From Brachybacterium sillae (GTDB taxonomy: Bacteria > Actinomycetota > Actinomycetes > Actinomycetales > Dermabacteraceae), in NCBI RefSeq assembly GCF_025028335.1, contig NZ_JAFEUW010000001.1:1922001-1986000 (forward strand): a stretch of 64,000 bases of DNA, written 5' to 3'. Numbering within the stretch: position 1 is the stretch's first letter; every line of letters begins with the position of its first letter. The notes below the pieces were generated by a model that was not told where the DNA came from, did not search any database, and saw nothing but the letters and a program-made list of their open reading frames with translations. Made by a program: the position numbers and the translations under genes. Shown here one piece after another: positions 48,821 to 58,321 of the stretch.

Positions 48821-49531
48821 ATGGGTTCTGCGGCTCGACGAGCACCCCATGAGGTGCCCGGTGCCGCGCCCGTCCGCCGTACCACGGAGCTCCTCGCGCA
48901 CCTGTATCCCACGGCCCGCACGGAACTCGATCACGACGGTCCCGCCCAGTTGCTGATCGCGACGGTGCTGTCGACGCAGACGACGGACGCCCGCGTGAAC
49001 TCCGTGACCCCGCAGCTGTTCTCCCGCTGGCCTGACCTGCCGGCGCTCGCCGCGGCCGATCCGCAGCAGGTGGAGGAGGTGCTGCGGCCCCTCGGGATGG
49101 GGCCGACCCGGGCGCGCCGCGTGATCGCCCTGGCCGCGGCCCTGCTGGAGCGGCACGGTGGGCAGGTGCCTGACGACGAGACGGCGCTGGTGGCGCTGCC
49201 GGGGGTGGGGCGCAAGACCTCCCATGTGGTGCGGGGGGTGGCCTTCGGGCGGTCCCTGCTGGCGGTCGACACGCACGTGGGGCGCCTCGCGCGGCGCTTC
49301 GGGTGGAGCACGGCCACGGACCCCCGCCGGGTCGAGGACGACGTGGTGGCGCGAGTGGAGGCGGTGACCGGACCGGAGGCGGACGGAGCGATCGACCTCA
49401 CGCTCCTGTCGCTGCGACTGATCCTGCACGGCCGCCGGGTCTGCACCGCCCGGTCCCCCCGCTGTGCGGAGTGCGCCCTGCGGGAGGTCTGCCCGTCCGC
49501 GGACCTCGCCGGCACGGGCATGACGGCATGA
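48821..49531 (+). CDS. nth: Endonuclease III
   Basis: A 236-residue base-excision glycosylase/AP lyase for oxidised pyrimidines. HhH motif LPGVGRKTSHVV carries the catalytic Lys; VDTHVGRLARR the Asp; the [4Fe-4S] cluster is C-x6-C-x2-C-x5-C in CTARSPRCAECALREVC. Helix block LIATVLSTQTTDARVNSVTPQLF is classic Nth. Start at the ATG at 48821 with AAGGAG upstream. It overlaps the NUDIX hydrolase start by 4 bp (ATGA). The crp-nth divergent pair and nth-NUDIX coupling recur in actinobacteria. Confidence 0.95.
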   Translation: MGSAARRAPHEVPGAAPVRRTTELLAHLYPTARTELDHDGPAQLLIATVLSTQTTDARVNSVTPQLFSRWPDLPALAAADPQQVEEVLRPLGMGPTRARRVIALAAALLERHGGQVPDDETALVALPGVGRKTSHVVRGVAFGRSLLAVDTHVGRLARRFGWSTATDPRRVEDDVVARVEAVTGPEADGAIDLTLLSLRLILHGRRVCTARSPRCAECALREVCPSADLAGTGMTA

Positions 49532-50208
49532 GCGCCGGCGGAGAGCGGCGTCCGCCCCTGGTGCGGGTGCTCGCGGCGGAGCTCGCGCCGTCGAGGCGCG
49601 GGGAGGGGCCCGCCCCGCGCCTGATGAACCCGCTGCGGCCGGTGCCGGAGGGGTTCTCCCCGCGACGCAGTGCCGTGCTGGCACTCCTCGCGGGAACGGA
49701 CGATCCTGCCCTGCTGCTGCAGGAGCGGTCGGCGACATTGCGGTCCCAACCGGGCCAGTTCGCGCTCCCGGGCGGGCGTCACGAGGACTCGGATCGGGAT
49801 GACGTGGAGACCGCGCTGCGGGAGTCCGCCGAGGAGGTGGGCCTGCGGGCGGGGGATGTCGAGGTGCTGGGAGCCTTCGCCCCGGTGCCGATGCCGTGGC
49901 GGGATCTCACCGTCACACCGGTGGTGGCATGGAGCCCGGTGCGCCCACCGGTCAGGGTGGTCGACGAGGCGGAGGTGGCGCGTGTGGTGTGGGCGCCCCT
50001 GGCCGGTCCGGGATCCCTCACGGACCCCGCCTGTCGGGTGCCGGCGTTGCTCGACGGCCGCGCGGCGGGACTTGCCCTGGACCTGCCGGGGGACGCCTTC
50101 GTGTGGGGGTTCACCGCGGCGATGGTCGACGCCCTGCTGCATCGCGGTGAGCAGCCCCCACCCCCGCCGCGCGGCCCCGCCCGGGAGGTGCCGTCGGCTC
50201 GGCGGTGA
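49528..50208 (+). CDS. NUDIX hydrolase, CoA-pyrophosphatase-like
   Basis: A 226-residue NUDIX enzyme. The box reads GGRHEDSDRDDVETALRESAEEVGL (G-x5-E-x7-REx2EE pattern) and is preceded by LLLQERSATLRSQPGQFALPGG, typical of the NUDIX CoA/acyl-CoA pyrophosphatase subgroup, which cleaves CoA to 4'-phosphopantetheine and ADP. Following PMPWRDLTVTPVVAW also fits. Start ATG at 49528 overlaps nth. It probably cleans oxidised CoA species (inference from family). A terminal Pro-rich tail (QPPPPPRGPA) is probably disordered. Confidence 0.9.
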   Translation: MSAGGERRPPLVRVLAAELAPSRRGEGPAPRLMNPLRPVPEGFSPRRSAVLALLAGTDDPALLLQERSATLRSQPGQFALPGGRHEDSDRDDVETALRESAEEVGLRAGDVEVLGAFAPVPMPWRDLTVTPVVAWSPVRPPVRVVDEAEVARVVWAPLAGPGSLTDPACRVPALLDGRAAGLALDLPGDAFVWGFTAAMVDALLHRGEQPPPPPRGPAREVPSARR

Positions 50209-50366
50209 CCCGGCCCCGACCTGTCGAGCCCGCGTGCCTCACGGTAGACTTCAGGGTCGCGGACCGCCCGGAGACGGGGGATCCGCGCACCGGGCGCGAG
50301 AGCCGCGCCGGTGAGCGAACCGGGGCGCGGCGGACGACGCCGAGCCCGCTGAAGGACGGGATCGAC

Positions 50367-50753
50367 GTGCCGCGCGGCAAGGTGAAGTTCTACGACGCCG
50401 AGAAGGGTTTCGGCTTCATCCTCAATGAGGAGACCGGGGAGAGCGTGTATGTGCACGCCTCGACCCTGCCCGAGGGCGTCACGACGCTGCGTCCCGGCAC
50501 GAAGGTCGACTTCGACATGGCGGACGGGCGTCGCGGTCCGCAGGCGCTGAGCCTGCGACTGCTGGACCCTGCGCCGTCGGTGTCCCGCGCGCGCCGCCAG
50601 AAGCCCGAGGCGATGGCCGACATGGTCGAGGACCTCATCCGTCTGCTGGACGATGCCTCCAACGGCCTGCGCAAGGGCCGCTACCCGGACCGCGCCCATT
50701 CCCAGAAGATCGCCACGGTGCTGCGCGCCGTGGCCGACAACTTCGAGGCCTGA
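50367..50753 (+). CDS. Cold-shock-domain protein with C-terminal extension
   Basis: A 128-residue protein: cold-shock domain at residues 1-66 with RNP1-like KGFGFI, RNP2-like VYVHAST and PRGKVKFYDAEKGFGFI at the N terminus, then a second helical region (PEAMADMVEDLIRLLDDASNGLRKGRYPDR ... LRAVADNF) absent in ordinary 67-residue Csp proteins. It binds single-stranded RNA/DNA. GTG start at 50367 lies 160 bp after the NUDIX gene. The C-terminal extension is known in actinobacterial CspB-like proteins of this locus and may mediate dimerisation. It is followed after 5 bp by the DUF3027 gene, so they are co-transcribed. Confidence 0.9.
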   Translation: MPRGKVKFYDAEKGFGFILNEETGESVYVHASTLPEGVTTLRPGTKVDFDMADGRRGPQALSLRLLDPAPSVSRARRQKPEAMADMVEDLIRLLDDASNGLRKGRYPDRAHSQKIATVLRAVADNFEA

Positions 50754-50758
50754 GCATC

Positions 50759-51820
50759 GTGACCACCCCTGCCGACCCCACCACGCCGACGCCGGACAGC
50801 CCGCAGGCACCGGAGGACCCGCAGACGCCGGAGGCTCCCGCGACGGCGCCCGCCGGGCGGCCCACCGCGTCGGCCGGGGCCACCCGCAGCCGCGCCCGTG
50901 CCCCCAAGCTGGACGCGGTGGCCGCGGCCGCCGTGGATCTCGCCCGCGAGGCCCTGTCGGAGGTCACGGACCCGGGCCAGGTGGGGGAGCACCTGCGGGT
51001 GGAGGCCGCGGGGGAGCGCCTGGTCACGCACGTGTTCGAGTGCACCATGCCCGGATATCGCGGTTGGTCGTGGGTGGTGATCCTGGCGCGCGCCCCGCGG
51101 GCGAAGGCCGCGACCGTCGCCGAGACCGCCCTACTGCCGGGGGAGGACGCCCTGCTGGCGCCGGCCTGGCAGCCGTGGGCCGAGCGACTGCGCCCCGAGG
51201 ACGTCGGCGCCGACGATCTGCTGCCGTACCGGGAGCACGACGACCGCCTCGAGCAGGGGTACGAGCAGACCGACGACGAGGACGCCGACCGGGTGGCGCA
51301 GTGGGAGCTGGGCCTCGGGCGCGTACGCGTGCTCTCGCCCTACGGTCGTTCGGAGGCCGCGGAACGGTGGATCGGCGGGGAGTTCGGTCCCCGCGAGAGC
51401 AGCTCGCGGCGCCGCCGCGGCACCGTCGCGGCGCACTGCCGCTCCTGCGGGTTCCTGTCATTGCTGGCGGGATCACTGCGCGGCGAGTTCGGCGTGTGCA
51501 CCAACGAGTGGTCGCCGGCTGACGGGCGCGTCGTGCACCTCGACTACGGGTGCGGTGCCCACTCGGAGACCGGGCGGACCGGCGCCGAGCCGGAGTTCGC
51601 CCGCGCCGAGAACGTCGTGGTCGACGAGACAGAGATCGAGTACTCCGCGACGGAGCCGGCACGTGAACCGGAGGCGGTCGCGGAGACGGTGTCTGCGGCC
51701 GAGTCGACGCCGGAGGCGGCGGGCGCCGAACAGACGAGCGCCGAGCAGCCGGCCGCGGACCAGCCAGTCGCTGAGCAGCCGGCCGCCGAGCCGTCCGGCG
51801 AAGAGCGCACCGACACCTGA
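50759..51820 (+). CDS. DUF3027 domain protein
   Basis: A 353-residue actinobacterial DUF3027 protein. Low-complexity Pro/Thr N tail (1-45), a domain from SRARAPKLDAVAAAAVDLAREAL to about residue 270 with VTHVFECTMPGYRGWSWVVILARA and a possible zinc site CRSCGF ... GVCTNEW, DYGCGAHSETG (Cys/His spacing), then an acidic tail of repeats (EQPAADQPVAEQPAAEPS). Function unknown, but the domain is restricted to actinobacteria and usually adjoins a cold-shock gene, as here (5 bp downstream of the cold-shock gene). GTG start at 50759. Confidence 0.85.
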   Translation: MTTPADPTTPTPDSPQAPEDPQTPEAPATAPAGRPTASAGATRSRARAPKLDAVAAAAVDLAREALSEVTDPGQVGEHLRVEAAGERLVTHVFECTMPGYRGWSWVVILARAPRAKAATVAETALLPGEDALLAPAWQPWAERLRPEDVGADDLLPYREHDDRLEQGYEQTDDEDADRVAQWELGLGRVRVLSPYGRSEAAERWIGGEFGPRESSSRRRRGTVAAHCRSCGFLSLLAGSLRGEFGVCTNEWSPADGRVVHLDYGCGAHSETGRTGAEPEFARAENVVVDETEIEYSATEPAREPEAVAETVSAAESTPEAAGAEQTSAEQPAADQPVAEQPAAEPSGEERTDT

Positions 51821-51853
51821 GCCCCGGCGCCCGGCCCCGGTGTCGGCCGGTCG

Positions 51854-53001
51854 TCAGCGCGCGGTGACGGCGATCCGCGCGAGTAATGCCTCCAGGGCCA
51901 GCAGGGGCGGCACGTTCCCGGTGATGCGCCCACGCGCGGTCTGCACCGCGTCGAGCAGGGCCAGGACGCCCGGGGCGGTGCGATCCCGGGCGGCCGTCTC
52001 CAGGTCCGCCCGGATGCCCGGGTTGACCAGGTCACTGCCGGACCCCAGCTGCAGGGTGAGGACATCGCGCAGCACCGAGTGGGCGTCGAGCAGGTAGCGG
52101 TCCAGCACATCCCGCACCAGGCGGGTACGGCGGCGCTTGGCGTCATCCTCCAGCTGCTTCAGCTGTGACCGCAGCGCCGGGGGGACGGCGGCATCGGGGT
52201 CGAGCCCTGCGGAACGGAGGAAGGCCTCCCGCTGTTCGGCGGCGACGGCGTCGGCGTGGTCGGCAGCTTCGGCGGTCGCACGGTCCACCAGCTCCTGCGC
52301 GGCGGCGACCGCCTCACCGGTGGTGCGCAGGGCGAGGAGCCTTCGGGCCGCGTCCTCCCGGGAGGCGAGCGCACCCTCCTGCGTGGCGTAGCGGAGGGCG
52401 AGGCCGATGTGCCCCTGGGCGGCGCGCGCCGCCCGGGCCGCGAGCTCCGGGTCGACGCCGTCGCGCCGCTGCAGCAGGTCGGCGATGACGTCGGGGGCCG
52501 GGATCTGCAGGGTCACCACCCGGCAACGGGAACGGATGGTGGGGGCGAGGTCCTGCGGGGACGGTGCGCAGAGCATCCAGACCGTTCGCGGTGGCGGTTC
52601 CTCGATGCTCTTCAGCAGCACGTTGAAGGTGCCGGGGACATGCGGTCGGCATCCTCGACGATGAGCACCCGGTGACGGCCGGTCGCGGGTGCCCGCTGCG
52701 CCTGCATCACCAGGGCACGCACCTCGTCCTTGGAGATCGACAGTTTGTCGGTGACCACCGTGGTGACATCCGGGTGGGTGTCGGCGCGCACGGTCACGCA
52801 GGCCGGGCAGGTGCCGCACCCGGTGCCGTGCTCGCATTCCAGGGTGGCCGCGAAGGCCCGCGCCGCCGTGGACCGACCCGACCCCGGGGGGCCGGTGATC
52901 AACCACGCCTGCGCGAGCGAGCCCTCGGGGGAGGCGGCACGGCGGAACTGCGCGACCGCGTCGTCCTGACCGACGACCTCATCCCAGACACTCACCGGCA
53001 C
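51854..53001 (-). pseudogene. holB: DNA polymerase III subunit delta', frameshifted as given
   Basis: Clamp-loader subunit delta'. From 53001 the first half reads MPVSVWDEVVGQDDAVAQF, LITGPPGSGRSTAARAFAATLEC (P-loop), C-x8-C-x2-C-type zinc module CEHGTGCGTCPAC, and VLIVEDADRMSP, then stops at 52612. The remainder continues one frame away with TFNVLLKSIEEPPPRTVWMLCAPSPQDLAPTIRSRCRVVTL to a stop at 51854. One base missing in the G4 run (52634-52637, C on coding strand) explains the break; a fifth base gives MSPGTFNVLLK. Because holB is normally essential, a sequencing error is more likely than real loss; programmed shifting is also possible. It follows tmk after 4 bp, the normal order. Confidence 0.85.
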
Positions 53002-53005
53002 TCCC

Positions 53006-53718
53006 TCACTCCGGTGCCGCCGGGCTCTGCGGTGAGGACTCGGGGGAGGGGTCGAAGGCCTCGAGCTCGGTGGCGATGGCCGCGAGCACGGCGGCGTGGA
53101 CGTCCTTACGGCTGCCGGACGCGTCGATCACCACGAAACGCTCGGGATCGTCCTCGGCGAGCTGCAGGAACTGACGGCGCACCGCACGGTGGAACTCACG
53201 GCCGGCGCGCTCCAGGCGATCCAGGGAGTCGATGCTGCGGCGCTCGTCGAGGGCCTCCGGAGGCAGGTCCAGCAGGATCGTCCGATGCGGCATCAGACCG
53301 CCGGTGGCCCACAGGGACAGGGTCCGCACCTGCGCGGCATCGAGCTCCCGCCCGGCACCCTGGTAGGCGACGGAGGAGTCGATGTATCGGTCGGCCAACA
53401 CCAGTCCGCCACGGTCCAGGTGCGGGGCGACGACGGTGGCGACATGGTGGGCACGGTCGGCCGCGTACAGCAGGGCTTCGGCGCGTGGGTCGACGTGCCC
53501 GCCATGCAGCACGAGATCCCGGATGCGGCTGCCGAGCTCGGTGCCGCCGGGCTCACGGGTGGTCAGCACCAGCTCCTCGGCGACATGCCGCTGGGAGATG
53601 AGGTGCTCCCGCAACAGGGCGATCTGGGTGGACTTGCCCGCGCTGTCCCCGCCCTCGAAGGACAGGAACAGGCCGTGCCGCGGCGGGTGGGGGGAGGGGC
53701 CACGACCGCTGAGGGGCG

Positions 53719-53722
<4 letters not shown>
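53006..53722 (-). CDS. tmk: Thymidylate kinase
   Basis: A 238-residue kinase converting dTMP to dTDP. P-loop LSFEGGDSAGKST (usually GGDGAGKST, here Ser replaces Gly), DRY-like ADRYIDSSVAYQGAGRELD, TTREPGGTELG substrate loop, and LLDLPPEALDERR (LID region). Upstream, the ATG at 53722 overlaps the Gfo/Idh/MocA gene stop by 4 bp; downstream holB begins after 4 bp. The tmk-holB pair is standard and both serve replication. Confidence 0.95.
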
Positions 53723-54768
<1,046 letters not shown>

Positions 54769-54823
54769 GCGACCAATCTAGCCGCCGCCCCCGACAGACC
54801 ACCGGGTGCAGGGGAGGGCGGGG

Positions 54824-55684
54824 TCAGCCCTTGACCGCACCGGCCGTCATGCCGCGCACCAGGAACCGCTGGAGGGTGAAGAACACGATCATCGGGATGA
54901 TCATGGACAGGAAGGCGCCCGCGGTGAGCAGCTCCTGGCCCTGCCCCTGAGTGCCGAGCATCTGCTGCAGCTTCACGATGACCGTCGCATTGTTGCCGGA
55001 GAGGAACAGCTTCGCGATCAGCAGGTCGTTCCAGACCCACAGGAACTGCAGGGTCGCGAAGGCCGCGATGGCCGGCATCGACATCGGCGCCACCAGGCGC
55101 CAGAAGGTCTGGTAGTGGGAGGCGCCGTCGATCTTCGCGCTCTCCACCACCGAGGCGGGCAGGGTCGCCATGTAGTTGCGGAGCGTGTAGATCGCCAGCG
55201 GCATGCCGAAGCCCGTGTGGAGCAACCACACCGCGACGAACTGCCCGGAGATGCCGAGGCCACGCGGGCCGAACAGGTTCAGCAGTGGTTGAAAAGCCAC
55301 CTGGATCGGCACCACCATCACAGCGACGATCACGATGAAGAGCAGATCCTTGCCACGGAACTCCATGAACGTGAAGGCGTACGCCGCGAAGGCGGCGAAC
55401 AGGATCGGGAGCACCGTCGCGGGAATCGCCACCACCAGGGAGTTGATGATCGACTCGCCGAATCCGGCGCCCGCCAGCACCCGGCCGTAGTTCTCGACAG
55501 TCCACCCGGCTCCCACAGGATCCGTCAGTGCCGTCCACCAGCCCGACCGTGCCACGGAGACACGGTCCCGGAACGAGGTGATCAGCAGTCCGATGGTCGG
55601 CACGGTCCACAGCAGGGCCAGCACGGTCATCGTCACCATCGCGAGCGGCGATCGACGCCGCCTATCCGCCATCCGGCCGCTCAT
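54824..55684 (-). CDS. Sugar ABC transporter permease, MalG-type
   Basis: A 286-residue CUT1-family inner-membrane permease with six helices. The EAA-type loop is seen as AKIDGASHYQTFWRLVAPMSMPAIAA. N terminus SPLAMVTMTVLALLWTVPTIGLLITSF is typical. The start at 55684 (ATG) overlaps the MalF-type gene by 4 bp. It forms the channel with the MalF-type partner for a carbohydrate; substrate not predictable. No ATPase gene is found in the cluster, so a shared MsmK/UgpC-type ATPase encoded elsewhere is probably used. Confidence 0.92.
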   Translation of the reverse strand: MSGRMADRRRRSPLAMVTMTVLALLWTVPTIGLLITSFRDRVSVARSGWWTALTDPVGAGWTVENYGRVLAGAGFGESIINSLVVAIPATVLPILFAAFAAYAFTFMEFRGKDLLFIVIVAVMVVPIQVAFQPLLNLFGPRGLGISGQFVAVWLLHTGFGMPLAIYTLRNYMATLPASVVESAKIDGASHYQTFWRLVAPMSMPAIAAFATLQFLWVWNDLLIAKLFLSGNNATVIVKLQQMLGTQGQGQELLTAGAFLSMIIPMIVFFTLQRFLVRGMTAGAVKG

Positions 55685-56829
55685 CGGTTCGCCTCCTGCG
55701 CGCGGAAGGCCCTTACCTGGTAGATCAGGACCGGGATGATCAGCACCAGCAGCACCACCACGATCGCGGAGGATTGGCCGGCGTTCGCATCGACGAAGAG
55801 CCGACGGAAGAACAGGTTGGCGATCACATCGGTCTGATCTCGGCCGTTCGTCATCACGTAGATGATGTCGAACACCTTCAGCACCAGGATCAGCACCGTG
55901 ATGAAGACGGCGAGCAGGGTCGTGCGCACCTGGGGGAAGACGATCTGCCAGAAGATCCTCGCCTCCGAGGCTCCGTCCATCCGGCCGGCTTCGATGGTGT
56001 CCTCGGGGACGGCCTTGATGGCAGAGCTCAGCAGCACCATGGCGAAACCGGTCTGGAGCCAGACCAGGATCACCATGAGCAGCAGCGAGTTCAACCGTCC
56101 CGTCGAGATCTGCAGCCAGGCCTGGGGCTCCCCTCCCAGAGAGGTCCAGATCGCGTTGAGCAGACCCACCTGGGCGGTTCCGGGTGCGTTGTAGGCGTAG
56201 ACCAGGCCCCAGATGGTGGAGGCCCCCACGAAGCTGATGGCCATCGGCAGGAAGATCGTCGACTTCGTGATCCGTTCACCGGTGCTGCTGAGCTTGTCGG
56301 CGAGGACGGCCACGGCGAGACCGAAGGCGACCGTCACCGCCGGCACGATCAGGATCCACAGGAAGTTGTTGAGCAGCGCCTGCCAGAAATCCGCGCTGGA
56401 GAAGATCGCTCGATAGTTGGCGAGCCCCACCCATGCGGTGGAATCACGGTTGGCGAACGAATACACGACCGTCTGCACCGCGGGGTACACCAGCATGAGG
56501 CCGAGCAGCGCGAGACCGGGCAGAAGGAATGCGTAGGGGATCAGCCCCTCGCTCATCCGGGAGGGAAGGCCCTCGATGGCCATGTTCAGGAACCGGAAGA
56601 ACAGGATGGATCCGAGAATGCCCACGGCAAGGCCGAGGATCCCGATCAGGATGCCCGAGCGGAAGAACCACTGGGGGAACAGCGCGAAGGCCAGGAAGGC
56701 ATTCACGACGACGTACGCCACCACGACCATGCCGACGGTGCCCAGCAGCAGACGGAGGGGGCGGGGGCCGGAGCCCCCGCGCCGCGTCTGCGTGGGGTGC
56801 CGTCCCGTCGTCGTCGACGGGACCGACAT
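55681..56829 (-). CDS. Sugar ABC transporter permease, MalF-type
   Basis: A 382-residue CUT1 permease with eight or so helices; two N-terminal helices (LLLGTVGMVVVAYVVVNAFLAF and GILIGILGLAVGILGSILFF) precede the core, a MalF-like extension. EAA loop reads AGRMDGASEARIFWQIVFPQVRTTL. The ATG at 56829 overlaps the binding-protein stop by one base (TGATG). Longer upstream readings overlap the binding-protein gene and are rejected. Partner of the MalG-type permease. Confidence 0.92.
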   Translation of the reverse strand: MSVPSTTTGRHPTQTRRGGSGPRPLRLLLGTVGMVVVAYVVVNAFLAFALFPQWFFRSGILIGILGLAVGILGSILFFRFLNMAIEGLPSRMSEGLIPYAFLLPGLALLGLMLVYPAVQTVVYSFANRDSTAWVGLANYRAIFSSADFWQALLNNFLWILIVPAVTVAFGLAVAVLADKLSSTGERITKSTIFLPMAISFVGASTIWGLVYAYNAPGTAQVGLLNAIWTSLGGEPQAWLQISTGRLNSLLLMVILVWLQTGFAMVLLSSAIKAVPEDTIEAGRMDGASEARIFWQIVFPQVRTTLLAVFITVLILVLKVFDIIYVMTNGRDQTDVIANLFFRRLFVDANAGQSSAIVVVLLVLIIPVLIYQVRAFRAQEANR

Positions 56830-58154
56830 CAGGCGGGCCAGCCGTTCTCGATCTCGTCGAGCACCTGCTGGCTCGTCTTCGTGCCGTTCAGCCACTCGAC
56901 CATGCCGGTCCAGAACGAGCCACCGCCGACGGCGTTCGGCATGAGGTCGGAACCGTCGTACCGGAACACCTCCGCGCTGGACGCGATCTCGGCGATCGAG
57001 CGCGTGGTCTCGTCCGGATAGTTCGCCGCGTCGAAGGTGGTGTGCGGGCTGAGCCAGCCACCGGCCTTGGCCCACTCCACGCCGAACTTCGGGGACGCGA
57101 GGAAGGTGAGGACATCCACCGCGGTCTTCTTGTCGGAGAACAGCGCGGCGAGATCGCCACCGCCGAGGATCGGCTGACCCTTGAACCCGTCGTCGAAGGA
57201 CGGCATCGCGAACACGCCGATCGTGGCGTCGACGTCGGCGTCCTCCGGGAAGAAGCCGCTGATGAAGTTGCCCTGACGCATCAGCATCGCGGTGGGCTTC
57301 TCCTCGAACAGCGGAAGCGGGGCGTCGGAGAACGCGGTGTTAATCATCGTGTTCACTCCGCCGAGCACGTTGCCCTCGCCCTTCAGCAGCTCACCGAGCC
57401 GGTCGAGAGCGGCGACCACCTGCGGGTCATTGAAGGGAATCTCGTGGGCGACCCACTGGTCGTAAACCTCCGGGCCGTACATGCGCAGCATGTACTCCTC
57501 GAGCCAGTCCGTCCCGACCCAGCCGGTGGCCTGATCGGCACCCCAGGCATCGCTCCACGGGGCGATTCCGGTGGCCTTAATTTTGCTTGTGATGTCCAGC
57601 AGTTCGTTCATCGACGCCGGGCTGGTGGAGTAGCCACCGGCCTCATACGCCGCCTTCGGATACCACACGAGAGACTTGCAGGCCATGCGCATGGGCGCGC
57701 CGTAGACCTTGCCGTCCTGCGTGCTGGCGTCGAGGAATCCGGAGATCAGGCTGCCCTTGAGGGACTCGATGTCGAGATGATCGTCGAGGGGCAGCGCCTT
57801 CCCGGCAGCCGCCTGTTCCAACAGGCCACCCGGCTGCGGGAACAGGGCGATGTCCGGAGCATCCCCCGCCTGGATCCGGGTGCGGATCGTGGTGGTGAAG
57901 TCCTGATCGGCGGTGTACTGGATCTCGATGCCGGACTCGTCCATGAACGGCTGGAGGGAGGCGAGGAAGGCCTCCTGTTCCTGGCCGCCGAAGGCGCCGA
58001 GGATGGTGACCGGACCACCCTCACCCGAGCCGCCTCCCGATCCCGAGCCTCCCCCGGACTCGCCACCGGGCTGAGCGAGACAGGCCGACAGGCTGAGAGC
58101 TGAGGCTGCTGCAGCTCCTCCGAGTGCGGCGCGGCGGGTGATCGAGCGGGCCAT
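56829..58154 (-). CDS. Sugar-binding lipoprotein of ABC transporter
   Basis: A 441-residue extracellular solute-binding protein (family 1). Signal ARSITRRAALGGAAAASALSLSAC has an RR pair (possible Tat export) and an LSAC lipobox, then a Gly/Ser linker and the domain DEMVTILGAFGGQEQEAFLASLQPF-like start, with the CUT1 hinge and WYPKAAYEAGGY, NGTKTSQQVLDEIENGW end. It captures an oligosaccharide outside the membrane. AGAGGAGGACC precedes the ATG at 58154. First gene of binding protein-permease-permease-oxidoreductase-tmk-holB on the minus strand, though the replication genes probably also have their own promoter. Confidence 0.92.
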   Translation of the reverse strand: MARSITRRAALGGAAAASALSLSACLAQPGGESGGGSGSGGGSGEGGPVTILGAFGGQEQEAFLASLQPFMDESGIEIQYTADQDFTTTIRTRIQAGDAPDIALFPQPGGLLEQAAAGKALPLDDHLDIESLKGSLISGFLDASTQDGKVYGAPMRMACKSLVWYPKAAYEAGGYSTSPASMNELLDITSKIKATGIAPWSDAWGADQATGWVGTDWLEEYMLRMYGPEVYDQWVAHEIPFNDPQVVAALDRLGELLKGEGNVLGGVNTMINTAFSDAPLPLFEEKPTAMLMRQGNFISGFFPEDADVDATIGVFAMPSFDDGFKGQPILGGGDLAALFSDKKTAVDVLTFLASPKFGVEWAKAGGWLSPHTTFDAANYPDETTRSIAEIASSAEVFRYDGSDLMPNAVGGGSFWTGMVEWLNGTKTSQQVLDEIENGWPA

Positions 58155-58321
58155 GGGGTCCTCCTCTGGTCGTCATCGACAGGGTGCCCCCATCCTAGGC
58201 GGTGTTCACGTCGCCCGACCCAGCGCGAGGTCCTGCCGGGAGGATTGCAACCGCATCGTGATGCGCGGCACGCCCGTCGCGGCCTACCTGCCCCGGTACC
58301 GCACCCGGGCGCGCACCGGAA

